From: Acidobacteriota bacterium
GTDB lineage: Bacteria > Acidobacteriota > Thermoanaerobaculia > Multivoradales > JBCCEF01
Length of the DNA stretch: 64,000 nt
NCBI GenBank assembly: GCA_039030395.1
Contig: JBCCEF010000024.1
Coordinates: 1 to 64,000, forward strand
Reading direction: 5' to 3'
Made by a program: the position numbers and the translations under genes
In this document: positions 7,916 through 16,662 of the stretch, in pieces
How positions within the stretch are numbered: the stretch's first letter is position 1
Layout: every line of letters starts with the position of its first letter
The notes under the pieces: generated by a model
What the model saw: the letters and a program-made list of their open reading frames with translations, nothing else
Told to the model about the DNA's origin: nothing
The model's database searches: none

Positions 7916-10201
7916 CTACTCTTCGACTGCCAGAAAAACCGGCGACGGGCCCAGGCTGATCTTCCCTCTGCCGAGTTGCAAGGGCTTTCCGCCACGATCC
8001 ATGGCCGAAACCACCGCCGCCGGCAAGGCCACCTCGCTCTCGCCGTCTTTCGACCAGGCGATGATTCCGCTCGTCCCAGAGCCGCTCTCGTAGCGCAGCA
8101 GGCAGGCGGGATCCGCCGCCGGCAGGGGCCCTAGCAGGCGGCCCCCGCGCAAGTGCCGCTCCAGGAAGGCGAGAGCCTCGAAGCTCGGCCGGCGCCGCAG
8201 TCGGCCGGACTCCGGAGAGACCAGCCCGTAGCCCCGGGCGATGAGTTGCCACCAGTAGATGCGCTCCACCCATCCGGTGCCGAAGGCGAGGAGAAAGTAG
8301 CGGCTGAGGAAGTTGGCCTGGGTTTCCTCGTCGACCGACACGCCGCGGCCGGCCGGCGAGTGCGGCCCCTCCCACAGCGGCCAGTTGACCTCCGTCACCC
8401 AGGACCGGCCGCGGCAGTTGCGGGCGGTTTCCGCCAGGGCCTTCAGGAAGGTGACCTTGCCGGCCGTGTCGAAACCTATCTGGCGATTCTCCGGCGCGCC
8501 GCGGCGGTCCACGTAGAGCAGGCTCGCCAGGGCATCGAAGGCAAGGTCCGTGTGCCGCCAATTGAGGGCGGCAGCGGTGGCGTGGATCTCAAAGTCGATC
8601 ACTCCCGGGCCGACCACCTCCACCCCCGGGCGGCGGCGCAGGATGGCGGCGGCGATCTCTGCCAGGCGGTAGAACTCGCGCAGGTTCCACACCCCCCACT
8701 TGCTGCGGTTGATCGCCTGGCCGATCTGGAAGGAGCGACCGTAGGGACCGAACTGCTCGGCGATCCTTTCGATGGCGTTGCGCCAGCGCTCCGGATCGCG
8801 CACCAGTTCGCGGTTCTGCGGTAGCGAGAAGGTCAGGTCGTAGCCCTCCTCGGCGAGGGCGCGGGCCAGGGCCAGCTCCTCGGAGTGGTCTTCCTGCCAG
8901 GGATGGAGGCGAAGGAGCACCCGGCGGACTGCGAGATCCCGTACCGCCGCCAGCAGGGCTTCCGGCGCCGCCGGCCAGGGTCGCAGGCAGACGCCGGCGC
9001 CGGGCCACTCCACCGGCTGGTGGTAAAGCTCGCGGACCAACTCACGGTAGCGCTTGCGGGCCGCCGGCAGGACCGTCGCCGCGGTGCGCGCCTCGGCCGC
9101 GTGTTGAGGAAAATCGCCCAGCCGCGCGCCGAGCTTTTCGAGTTTGCCGGCGTGCTGGTGGGGCTGGTCCGAGAGGTGATCCCAAACCACCTTCTCGCGC
9201 GTCTCAGCGGCCGGATCGGCAGCCGGAATGTGGGCGTGGGCGCTGCGCGGCAGCACCAAATCGCGCAGCCACTGGACGATCCCTCGGGTGCGCTGGCGCA
9301 CTGCATTCTTGGTGCGATTCTTGGCCAGGAAGGCGCGCTGGTAGGTGAGGTAGAGCCGGCGTTCGGCGGCGGAAGGCTCGCGGCCCCAGTAGCCGGTGAG
9401 AAAGGTCTCTTGATCCTGCGGCCGGAAGATCATCAGGCGGCAAAGATCGCGCGACCTCTGCGCCTTGCCCGGCGGCTTTCCGACGCGGGCGCGGTTGAGA
9501 TCGATGATCCAGAGGGTCGGGTCCTCGCCGCTGGGGTTCTTATTGTCCCTCTCTTCGATCAGCACGTTGCCGCTCGACATGTCCCGGTGGCGGATGCCGG
9601 CATCGTGCATCCGCCGCAGGGTCCGGCCGAGGGCCGCCAAAAGGCGCTGTGGATCGATGGAGGGGAACCCTTCCGCCGCCGTGCCCTCATTTAGAGCCCG
9701 GAAGAAGTATCGCGCTTCGACGGTGTCGGCCAGATGCCGGCAAACGAAGTAGGACGGCCCGTCCGGACGCTCGGACTCGGCCAGCAGAACCGGTTGCGGG
9801 GTGGCCACCCCCGCTTCGAGAAAGGCCCAGGCGGCCCGCCAGCTACGCTCCGCCTTGCTGCCCTTCCAACGCCGCTCGGCGCGCTGGCGCCGGCTCTCGT
9901 TGCGGAACTGCTTGACGACCACTTCTACCGCCTCGCCGCCTCCGGTCACAGCCGGGCTCGGGAAGAGCGTCCGGTACAGGTAGTTGCGGCCCCAGTGCAC
10001 GGTCTCCGAGCCGGCCGGATCGATCAACTCACCGAGGGCGCGGGCCAGTTCCCCGTCGTCCACCGGCCGCCAGGAGGGCAGGATCTCCCCGCGAAAGGCG
10101 TTGCCTTCGGAGACCTCGACGGCGAAGGGCTCCACCGCCTCCAACGTCGAGGGCTGGCCGGTGTCCTTCTCCACGGCAACCTCCGGCTCGGACACGGCCA
10201 C
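7916..10201 (-). CDS. WaaP/Kdo-type LPS kinase fused to a glycosidase-like domain
   Basis: This is a 761-residue protein. Residues about 60-320 resemble the lipopolysaccharide kinase (WaaP/KdkA) fold: VVKQF with the ATP-binding Lys, then IRHRDMSSGNVLIEE (catalytic HRD...N near residue 205) and WIIDLNRAR (metal-binding Asp). These enzymes phosphorylate lipid A-core sugars at the inner membrane. Residues about 390-720 look like a TIM-barrel glycosidase: alternating strands and helices, EVVGPGVIDFEIH, and VTEVNWPLWEG, whose Glu (about 604) sits where clan GH-A enzymes carry a catalytic Glu. I know no standard family with this fusion. Start is GTG at 10201, next to a 184-bp palindrome separating it from the RNase E/G gene upstream on the same strand. 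The glycosidase assignment is inference. Confidence 0.75.
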   Translation of the reverse strand: MAVSEPEVAVEKDTGQPSTLEAVEPFAVEVSEGNAFRGEILPSWRPVDDGELARALGELIDPAGSETVHWGRNYLYRTLFPSPAVTGGGEAVEVVVKQFRNESRRQRAERRWKGSKAERSWRAAWAFLEAGVATPQPVLLAESERPDGPSYFVCRHLADTVEARYFFRALNEGTAAEGFPSIDPQRLLAALGRTLRRMHDAGIRHRDMSSGNVLIEERDNKNPSGEDPTLWIIDLNRARVGKPPGKAQRSRDLCRLMIFRPQDQETFLTGYWGREPSAAERRLYLTYQRAFLAKNRTKNAVRQRTRGIVQWLRDLVLPRSAHAHIPAADPAAETREKVVWDHLSDQPHQHAGKLEKLGARLGDFPQHAAEARTAATVLPAARKRYRELVRELYHQPVEWPGAGVCLRPWPAAPEALLAAVRDLAVRRVLLRLHPWQEDHSEELALARALAEEGYDLTFSLPQNRELVRDPERWRNAIERIAEQFGPYGRSFQIGQAINRSKWGVWNLREFYRLAEIAAAILRRRPGVEVVGPGVIDFEIHATAAALNWRHTDLAFDALASLLYVDRRGAPENRQIGFDTAGKVTFLKALAETARNCRGRSWVTEVNWPLWEGPHSPAGRGVSVDEETQANFLSRYFLLAFGTGWVERIYWWQLIARGYGLVSPESGRLRRRPSFEALAFLERHLRGGRLLGPLPAADPACLLRYESGSGTSGIIAWSKDGESEVALPAAVVSAMDRGGKPLQLGRGKISLGPSPVFLAVEE

Positions 10202-10385
10202 CTAGCCTGCCTTTCGCGCCAGCGACCGTAGCGAGAGGCCGTAGGTCGTTGAAGCTGCAAGGCATCCGCGGGTTCTGCGATGAAGGCGTACTCGCAGTAC
10301 GTTGAAGAGCAGGTTCCGCGGATAACGCAGCAGATTCAGTGGCATATGGCCTCGCAGTAGGTTGCTGGTGAGAAAGGCAGGCTAG
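10202..10385. repeat. 184-bp imperfect palindrome between rng-like and kinase genes
   Basis: The outer arms are perfect: CTAGCCTGCCTTTC (10202-10215) and GAAAGGCAGGCTAG (10372-10385). ATCCGCGG (10264-10271) pairs with CCGCGGAT (10316-10323), and GTACT-CGC-AGTAC (10288-10300) forms the centre. All three pairs have the same midpoint (about 10293.5-10294), and the sequence between them also aligns well (for example CCAGC-ACC and GCGAG-GGCC blocks). The whole gap can therefore fold into one long hairpin or cruciform. The RNase E/G stop codon lies in the right arm. A related element with the same design is at 22290-22379. Candidates: palindromic repeat family (MITE-like), processing site or terminator. 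Confidence 0.8.
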
Positions 10386-11863
10386 ACCTCCGTCAGGTTG
10401 AAGTTTTCCTGATGCAGTTCCGGATCGCTCTGCAGCAGGATCTGGCCGCCGACGGTGCGCTCGATCTCGGACAGGATCGCCCGCTCCTCCCCCTGCAGCG
10501 CTCCCGCGACCTCCGGATGCACCCGCAACAGCAGCTCCGAACCGGTGCCGGCGCCGATGGTTCGCAGTATTTCGCCGCGGATCTTCAAGCAGATGGTCGC
10601 CAGGGACTGGATGCGGCCGGAGCCGGAGCAGTGCGGGCAGGGCTGGGTCAGCAGGCGCTCGAGATTGGAACGGCTGCGCTTGCGGGTGATCTCCACCAAC
10701 CCGAACTCGGAGATCGACAGCACCTTGGTCTTGGCGCGGTCCTTGTGCAGTTCCTCTTCGAGCAGGGCGAACACCTGGTCGCGGTGCTCCTGTTCGATCA
10801 TGTCGATCAGGTCGATCACCAGAATGCCGCCGAGGTCGCGCAACCGGATCTGCCGCACGATCTCCTTGACCGCTTCGAGGTTGGTCTTGAGAACCGTGTC
10901 TTCCAGATTGCGCTGGCCGACAAAACGGCCGGTGTTGACGTCGATCGCCACCAGCGCCTCGGTGGGATTGATCACGATGTAGCCGCCGCTCTTCAACCAC
11001 ACCTTGCTCTTCAAGGCCGCCTCGATCTGGCTTTCGATGTCGAAGCGGTCAAACAGCGACTCGTCCTGCCGATAGAGTTTGACCCTGCTAACCAGGGCGG
11101 GCTGCACCTCGTCCAAGAACTCGACGATGCGCTCGTAGGTCTCCTCGCCGTCCACCCACAACACGCTGAAGTCCCGGCTCACCACGTCGCGCACCACCCG
11201 CAGGGCGAGGTCGTGATCGCGGTGTAGCAGAGTGGGCGCCGAGACCTTCGTCGCCCGCTCACGCACCCGGCTCCACAGGCCGTTCAGGTACTCGATGTCG
11301 GCCTCGAACTCCTCTCCACCCTTGCCTTCCCCGACGGTGCGCACGATCAGGCCGCCGCTCGCCGGCGGCAAGCCCTCCAGCAGTTCCAGCAAGCGGGTAC
11401 GCTCGTCCTCGCCCTCGATCCGGCGGGAAACGCCGAAATGCCGCACCGTCGGCAAGAGCACCAGGTAGCGGCCGGGCAGGGTGACGTGGGTGCTCACCCG
11501 CGCGCCCTTGTTGGGGAGCGGATCCTTTACCACCTGCACGATGATCTCCTGGCCGGCCCGCAGCAACTCGTCGATCGACGCCTGCTCCGTCGACGAGAGA
11601 TCCGATACGGCCTGCCGCGCCAGGTCGAGATCCTCCACCGCCTCGACGTTGTCCACCACATCGCTGACATAGAGAAAGGCGTCGCGCTCCAGCCCCATGT
11701 CCACGAAGGCCGCCTGCATTCCCGGCAGCACTCGGGTGACGCGCCCCTTGTAGACATTCCCCACCAGCCCGAGGTGACGCTTGCGCTCAACGAAGATTTC
11801 CGTCAGGCGATCGTCCTCGAGCACCGCGATCCGCGTTTGGTGAGGATCGCTCTCGACGAGCAT
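10382..11863 (-). CDS. rng: RNase E/G family endoribonuclease
   Basis: From the ATG at 11863 the protein is 493 residues. A TTG at 11875 with AAGGAAG before it is an equally good start. Order: S1-type RNA-binding segment near the N-terminus (GNVYKGRVTRVLPGMQAAFVDMG), RNase H-like and 5'-sensor regions, and the catalytic block ALVAIDVNTGRFVG followed by LGGILVIDLIDM, whose two Asp residues bind the catalytic metal. The Zn-link CPHCSGSGR lies about 90 residues from the end. Absence of a long unstructured C-terminal scaffold makes it RNase G-like rather than RNase E-like. It cleaves single-stranded A/U-rich RNA in rRNA maturation and mRNA decay. A large palindrome covers its stop codon and could itself be a substrate. 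Confidence 0.92.
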   Translation of the reverse strand: MLVESDPHQTRIAVLEDDRLTEIFVERKRHLGLVGNVYKGRVTRVLPGMQAAFVDMGLERDAFLYVSDVVDNVEAVEDLDLARQAVSDLSSTEQASIDELLRAGQEIIVQVVKDPLPNKGARVSTHVTLPGRYLVLLPTVRHFGVSRRIEGEDERTRLLELLEGLPPASGGLIVRTVGEGKGGEEFEADIEYLNGLWSRVRERATKVSAPTLLHRDHDLALRVVRDVVSRDFSVLWVDGEETYERIVEFLDEVQPALVSRVKLYRQDESLFDRFDIESQIEAALKSKVWLKSGGYIVINPTEALVAIDVNTGRFVGQRNLEDTVLKTNLEAVKEIVRQIRLRDLGGILVIDLIDMIEQEHRDQVFALLEEELHKDRAKTKVLSISEFGLVEITRKRSRSNLERLLTQPCPHCSGSGRIQSLATICLKIRGEILRTIGAGTGSELLLRVHPEVAGALQGEERAILSEIERTVGGQILLQSDPELHQENFNLTEV

Positions 11864-12103
11864 TTTGTGGACCAAACCGCTTCCTTTCTTCCCTTTGGGA
11901 GTCCGGCGGCCCGCTCGTTGTCCGCCTACCAACGAGGATTGTATCCGCCGGGTCCCTCAACCCCAGACCTTGGTTTTCATTCGAACAAAACTGGACCAGA
12001 CTCGACACCTGGTGCAGGCTGCCTGGCTTGCCCGCCTCCAAGTCATACTGAGTGCCGCTACGTACGTTGTATCGGCTCCTCACTGCCGCATCCGGAGATT
12101 CAG

Positions 12104-13231
12104 ATGCCCACGGTTCGCTCCTACATTTTGCTCCTCGGCCTATTGATCGCCTCCGCTCTGCCCGCAGCGCCTTTCGATCCAGCGGAAATCGAAGTGACGG
12201 TGTTGGGCGTGAACCATCTATTGCAGGGAGGCCTCGAGTTGCCGTCGAAGGCGATCGACGATGCCCGCGAAGCGCTGGCCGAATTCGAGGCCGATCAGGT
12301 GGTGGTGGAGTGGCTTCATCCCTCGATCGACCCCGCTACGACTCACAACTACAGGCCTCTCGGTGACCCCGAAACCCTGGCCCGCCTCTGGGGGATCGAC
12401 CTGGAGACCCTGGAGGACCAACTGCGGTCGATCCGCGAACTGCTCTCCACCGGACCGAAGAACACAACAGCGGCCCGCCTCCACCTCGGCAAACTGACGT
12501 TCCTGGCCGGCGACCCGGCGAACGCCGCCTACCAGTGGTGGCGCGCAGGTCGCTTCGGTGCCGACGTCGAAGAGTTGGGCCGCCTCACCCACGGAAACTT
12601 CGCCGGCCACGAACTCGAAGTCTTCGGCTTCCACCTCGCCGAGCGATGGGGCCTGGAAGAGGTCACCCCCTTTGACTACCAGGGCATCGATGCGGACTGG
12701 GGCAAGACCTACTCCGAGATGATGCGCCGCGCTCGTGAAATCGCCCTTGAACAGGTTCTGAATCTGTCGCCCAGTGATCCCTCCTGGGAAGAAGAGGAGG
12801 CGCGCTTCGATTCTCTGCTCAACAGCGACACCGACGCCTGGATCGACCGCTACGGCGGCGACCAGCGCTTGCAGCAGCTCCCCCGGCTAGCGAACTTCCG
12901 TCGCGAGATGAAACAGCTCTTCGGCGACCGGGCGGCGGATTTCGAAACGGCGACGCTGGGGTTCATGCAGACCACCGAAGCCAACGATGCGAACCGAGCC
13001 TCGTACTACGACTACCTGTGGAACCTTCCCATCGCCAACCTCGGGCGGAAAGTGGTGATCAACTATGAGCAGCGCAATGAAAGGATGGTCGACTTCATCG
13101 AAGAGGATGCTCGTCGATTGGGCTCGAAGCGCATCCTGGTGATCGTCGGCTTCGGCCACAAGACCTTTCTCGACACCATTTTCGAGCACCGCGGGTATCG
13201 CGTGGTGCCCTCCTCCCGCTTCGTGAAGTAG
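12104..13231 (+). CDS. DUF5694-type secreted protein (TraB/ChaN-like)
   Basis: The product is 375 residues, beginning at the ATG at 12104 with GGAG 7 bases upstream and a signal peptide MPTVRSYILLLGLLIASALPAA. The mature N-terminus VTVLGVNHL, followed by a helix and DQVVVEWLHPS, matches the DUF5694 pattern: a TIKI/TraB-like fold with an N-terminal G-x-x-H-like strand and an acidic second strand. The C-terminal ILVIVGFGHKTFLDTIF is the other conserved block (GxGH). These three blocks together suggest a metal-dependent hydrolase pocket, but no activity is established for the family to my knowledge. It is transcribed divergently from the RNase E/G gene and convergently with rodA, 7 bases apart. 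Confidence 0.75.
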   Translation: MPTVRSYILLLGLLIASALPAAPFDPAEIEVTVLGVNHLLQGGLELPSKAIDDAREALAEFEADQVVVEWLHPSIDPATTHNYRPLGDPETLARLWGIDLETLEDQLRSIRELLSTGPKNTTAARLHLGKLTFLAGDPANAAYQWWRAGRFGADVEELGRLTHGNFAGHELEVFGFHLAERWGLEEVTPFDYQGIDADWGKTYSEMMRRAREIALEQVLNLSPSDPSWEEEEARFDSLLNSDTDAWIDRYGGDQRLQQLPRLANFRREMKQLFGDRAADFETATLGFMQTTEANDANRASYYDYLWNLPIANLGRKVVINYEQRNERMVDFIEEDARRLGSKRILVIVGFGHKTFLDTIFEHRGYRVVPSSRFVK

Positions 13232-13238
13232 GTGGTTC

Positions 13239-14384
13239 TCAGCGGTTCACATAGCGCCGCAAATCAATGCCCAGGATCAGGCCAGTGGCGATGAAGTTCA
13301 CCAAGGTGAACGAGCCGCCATAAGAAAGGAAAGGCAGAGGAATGCCGGTGATCGGCAGTAGTCCCACCACCATGGCCGTGTTGTAAGCCACGTGGAAACC
13401 CGAAAGGGAGACCAACCCCACCACCAGCAAGATGCCCCCGCGGTCGCGCGCGCGAAGCGCCACCCGCAAGGCGCTGAGCAGATAGAGCAGATACAGCCCT
13501 AGAACGACCAGCACGCCGACGAAACCCCACTCCTCGGCCAGCACGGCGAAGACGAAATCCGTGTGGCGGGCGGGCAGAAAGCGGAGTTGGCTCTGGGTGC
13601 CCTGCATGTATCCCTTGCCGGTCAGCTCGCCGGAGCCGACGGCGATCTTCGACTGCTGCACCTGGTAGCCGGCGCCCAGCGGATCGCTCTGCGGCGCCAG
13701 GAAGGTGATCACCCGCTGGCGCTGGTAGTCCTGCATGCTGAAGTGCCAGGTGGCGGTGCCCAGAGCGAGAACGATCAGCCCGGCCACCACCAGGTAGCGC
13801 AGCCGGATGCCGGCGATCAGCAGCATGCCGGCGGCCAGCGGCACGAACATCGCCGCGCTCCCCAGATCCGGCTGCAGCGAGATCAACGCCATCGGCGCCC
13901 CGACGATCAATCCCGCCACGGCGATCTGTTTCAGGGTCAGGTGCTCCTCGTCGACGGAGGTCAAGAAACGCGCCAGGAAGAGCGCCGTGGTCAACTTGGC
14001 GAACTCCGCCGGCTGCCCCACCCGGAAGCCCCCCAAGGTGAGCCAACTGCGGGTGCCGCCGGGACCCTCGCCGAAGAACAGCACGATCACCAGCAGGGCC
14101 AGCCCGGCCAGGTAGAAGAACACCGACATGTCCACCAGGTCGTGGTAATCGAGGGCGAGGGTGACCGCCATCAACAACAGCCCCAGCCCCACCCACAGCG
14201 CCTGCCGGGGAAGGTAGTCGGTCGCCAGTTCGGCGCTGGCGCTGTGCACCGTCGCCAGGCCGATCACCGCCAGGGCGAGGGTCGCCACCAAGAGACCGGC
14301 GTCGAAACGCGACGGCCCGGCAAAGGAGCCACGGTCCTCAGATCGCGGGCGCTGGATCGGTTTCGCTCTGGAAGTACTCTTCAT
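13239..14384 (-). CDS. rodA: rod-shape peptidoglycan glycosyltransferase RodA
   Basis: This is a SEDS polymerase of 381 residues from the ATG at 14384 (a GTG at 14411 would add nine residues). About ten membrane segments are visible, beginning FDAGLLVATLALAVIGL. The conserved stretch GGTRSWLTLGGFRVGQPAEFAKL is the SEDS family's large loop, and the C-terminal block ITGIPLPFLSYGGSFTLVNF is diagnostic. RodA polymerises lipid II into glycan strands during lateral wall growth, with PBP2 as its crosslinking partner. The gene overlaps the end of mrdA by 47 bases, giving translational coupling, and is the last gene of the mre cluster. RodA rather than FtsW is supported by this context. Confidence 0.93.
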   Translation of the reverse strand: MKSTSRAKPIQRPRSEDRGSFAGPSRFDAGLLVATLALAVIGLATVHSASAELATDYLPRQALWVGLGLLLMAVTLALDYHDLVDMSVFFYLAGLALLVIVLFFGEGPGGTRSWLTLGGFRVGQPAEFAKLTTALFLARFLTSVDEEHLTLKQIAVAGLIVGAPMALISLQPDLGSAAMFVPLAAGMLLIAGIRLRYLVVAGLIVLALGTATWHFSMQDYQRQRVITFLAPQSDPLGAGYQVQQSKIAVGSGELTGKGYMQGTQSQLRFLPARHTDFVFAVLAEEWGFVGVLVVLGLYLLYLLSALRVALRARDRGGILLVVGLVSLSGFHVAYNTAMVVGLLPITGIPLPFLSYGGSFTLVNFIATGLILGIDLRRYVNR

Positions 14385-16128
14385 AGAGGGCTCGGGCGAT
14401 GGGAGCGGCACCGCCGGAGCCGCTCTCGCCGTGCTCCGCGAACACCACCACCACCAACTGCGGGTCGTCCGCCGGTGCGAAAGAAGTAAACCAGCCGTGG
14501 TTGCGGAAGTTGCCGGTCAACTCCCCCTCGACCCGCGCCCGCGCCACCACCTGCACGGTACCGGTCTTGCCGGCGATCTCCAGGCCTTCGAGGTAGGCCA
14601 CCCGGTGGGCGGTGCCGGTCACCTCATTGACCACCGCCGACAGGCCCTCGCGCACCGGCCGGAGCAGGTCGGGGGGCACCGGCAAACGCGGCGGCGGGGA
14701 CTGTGCGGCCTGACCCTGGACCAGATGCGGCCGCACCAGGGTGCCGCCGTTCGCCACCGCGGCGGTCATACGGGCAACCTGGATCGGCGTGACCAGCAGT
14801 GGCCCCTGGCCGATGGCGACGGAGATCGTCTCACCGGCAAACCACGGCGTGTCCCGCACCCGCTCGCTCCAGGCCGCATCCGGCACCAGTCCGGAATTCT
14901 CGCCGGCCAGATCGACGCCGGTGGCTTTCCCCAAGCCGAAGGCCCGAGCGTAGCGGGCAATGGTCTCGATGCCCAAAGTTTGGCCGAGGTGGTAGAAGTA
15001 CACGTTGCAGGACCGCTCCAGGGCCTGGCGCAAATTGATCCAGCCGTGGCCGCTCAGCTTGTCGCAGCGGAAGCGGTGGTTGTAGATGGTGGCCGATCCC
15101 CGGCAGTACACCCGCTCCTGCTCGTTGATCACCGCTTCGGCAAGGCCCGCCGCGGCCATTACGATCTTGAACACCGAACCGGGTGAGTGGGCGTTGCGGA
15201 TCACCCGGTTTTGCAGCGGATCGTCCGGATGGTCGAGCAATTCCTGCCACTGTTCCGGCTCCAGGCCGCGGGCGAAGAGATTCGGATCGAAGGACGGCGA
15301 CGACACCATTGCCAGAATCGCGCCGCTGCGCGGATCGAGGGCCACCACCGCGCCGGTGCGCTCTCGCATCAACTCCTCGGCCGCTTGCTGTAGACCGAGG
15401 TCCAAGGTGAGCTGAAGGTTGCTCCCGGGATCCGCCGGCACGCGGTTTTGCTCCTGGAGGGTCTTGCCGCGGCTGTCCACCACCACCACCTGCTCGCCGG
15501 CACCGCCGCGCAGTTGGCGGTCGTAGGTTTGCTCAATCCCCTCCTTGCCCTTGCGCTCGCCGGGGCGATAGCTCGGATCCACGGCCAGATCGCGCGGCGA
15601 GACCTGGCCGATGTAGCCCAGAGCGTGCGCCGTCTGTGGGCCGTGGCGGTAGAGCCGCAAGGGCTGCGCCCGGATTTCCAACTCCGGATGCTCGCGGCCG
15701 GTGACGCTGATCTGGGCGACCTGGGCAAGGGTGAGATTCTGGGCGATGGTCACCGGTACGAAATCCGGCCGGTCGCGACCCTTGGCGAGTTCCGCCTGCA
15801 GCCGCTCGAGGGGCCGGCCGAGGGTCGCTGCGGCATAGGCCAGGCTCGCCGCCGGATCGTCCGCGCGGCTGCGGTCGAGGAGCAGATCGTAGCTCGGCAC
15901 GTTCTCCACCAGCACCCGGTCATTGCGGTCGAAGATCAGCCCGCGCGGTGCCCGCAGAGAGGTCTTGCGCAGGCGGTTGTTCTCCGCCAGATCGGCGTAG
16001 TGGCCGCCGCGGACGAGCTGGTGGTACCAGTAGCTGATGCCGATCAGCACCATCAGCGTCACCACCAGGGCGGTCAACAACCGCACCCGAGTGAGCAGAA
16101 TGTCGCGATATTCGCGAACCGCTTTCAT
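14338..16128 (-). CDS. mrdA: penicillin-binding protein 2, elongation transpeptidase
   Basis: The protein is 596 residues: a single N-terminal membrane anchor (about 15-37), a dimerisation/pedestal domain with RAPRGLIFDRND near residue 60, and a transpeptidase domain. The active-site motifs are intact: S318-x-x-K321 in GSVFK, S373-C-N375 in ERSCNVYF, and K521-T-G-T. It crosslinks peptidoglycan in the elongasome together with RodA, whose gene follows with a 47-base overlap. MreD precedes it by 18 bases. Length and order match MrdA of other rod-shaped Gram-negative bacteria. Nothing unusual is seen apart from a short loop difference between SxN and KTG. Confidence 0.94.
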   Translation of the reverse strand: MKAVREYRDILLTRVRLLTALVVTLMVLIGISYWYHQLVRGGHYADLAENNRLRKTSLRAPRGLIFDRNDRVLVENVPSYDLLLDRSRADDPAASLAYAAATLGRPLERLQAELAKGRDRPDFVPVTIAQNLTLAQVAQISVTGREHPELEIRAQPLRLYRHGPQTAHALGYIGQVSPRDLAVDPSYRPGERKGKEGIEQTYDRQLRGGAGEQVVVVDSRGKTLQEQNRVPADPGSNLQLTLDLGLQQAAEELMRERTGAVVALDPRSGAILAMVSSPSFDPNLFARGLEPEQWQELLDHPDDPLQNRVIRNAHSPGSVFKIVMAAAGLAEAVINEQERVYCRGSATIYNHRFRCDKLSGHGWINLRQALERSCNVYFYHLGQTLGIETIARYARAFGLGKATGVDLAGENSGLVPDAAWSERVRDTPWFAGETISVAIGQGPLLVTPIQVARMTAAVANGGTLVRPHLVQGQAAQSPPPRLPVPPDLLRPVREGLSAVVNEVTGTAHRVAYLEGLEIAGKTGTVQVVARARVEGELTGNFRNHGWFTSFAPADDPQLVVVVFAEHGESGSGGAAPIARALYEEYFQSETDPAPAI

Positions 16129-16146
16129 CGATCCTTCTCCATCGCC

Positions 16147-16662
16147 TTACCCCAGGTGAACTCGGTCCATACGGCTGCGCCGACGGCGCGCGGAACGGCC
16201 CCGCCACCAACCGCCAAGGGCGAAGAGCACGGAGCCCAAGACCCCGCAAGCGACGGCCCGCAGCACCAGGTGGATGGGGTTCGGCAAAGGCGGCGACGGC
16301 AGCAGGATCGAGGTCAGGGCGAGCACGATGAGCTGCTGCGCCAGCACCGCCCCGGCGACCATCGGGAACACCCCCATCGCCCGCTCGATGACGATGCGCT
16401 GCACGATCTTGGCGGTGACATAGCCGACGAGCGTGTTGGCGAACCCATAGAGGCCGAAGAGACCCACGGTCATCGAATCTTGTACGTTGCCGACCAGGAA
16501 TCCGCCCAGCAGGCCTTGCAGGGGGTCACCGCTCAAGGCGGTGAGCACCGTCAGCACGACAAAAAAGTCCAGGTAGGAGATCAACCCCGGCGCCCAGCGG
16601 GCGGCCACCGCGTGGGCCAACACCGCCAGCGCCAGGCCGACGAAGTAGCGGCTGGCGGTCAT
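16147..16662 (-). CDS. mreD: rod-shape determining protein MreD
   Basis: This is a membrane protein of 171 residues with five or six hydrophobic segments (ALAVLAHAVAARWAP, then SYLDFFVVLTVLTAL, GLLGGFLVGNVQDSM, VGLFGLYGFANTLVGYV and more). The segment GNVQDSMTVGLFGLYGFANTLVG is typical of MreD. The ATG at 16662 overlaps the mreC stop (ATGA), so translation is coupled. A basic C-terminal tail (GRSARRRRSRMDR) faces the cytoplasm. MreD is a core elongasome component that bridges MreC and the synthases. The call is strong because of the order mreB-mreC-mreD-mrdA-rodA. Confidence 0.9.
   Translation of the reverse strand: MTASRYFVGLALAVLAHAVAARWAPGLISYLDFFVVLTVLTALSGDPLQGLLGGFLVGNVQDSMTVGLFGLYGFANTLVGYVTAKIVQRIVIERAMGVFPMVAGAVLAQQLIVLALTSILLPSPPLPNPIHLVLRAVACGVLGSVLFALGGWWRGRSARRRRSRMDRVHLG

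Noticed and set aside
13563-14489. Plus-strand open frame opposite rodA and mrdA
   Set aside because: His/Gln-rich shadow of SEDS and PBP2 genes, which carry the expected motifs on the minus strand.
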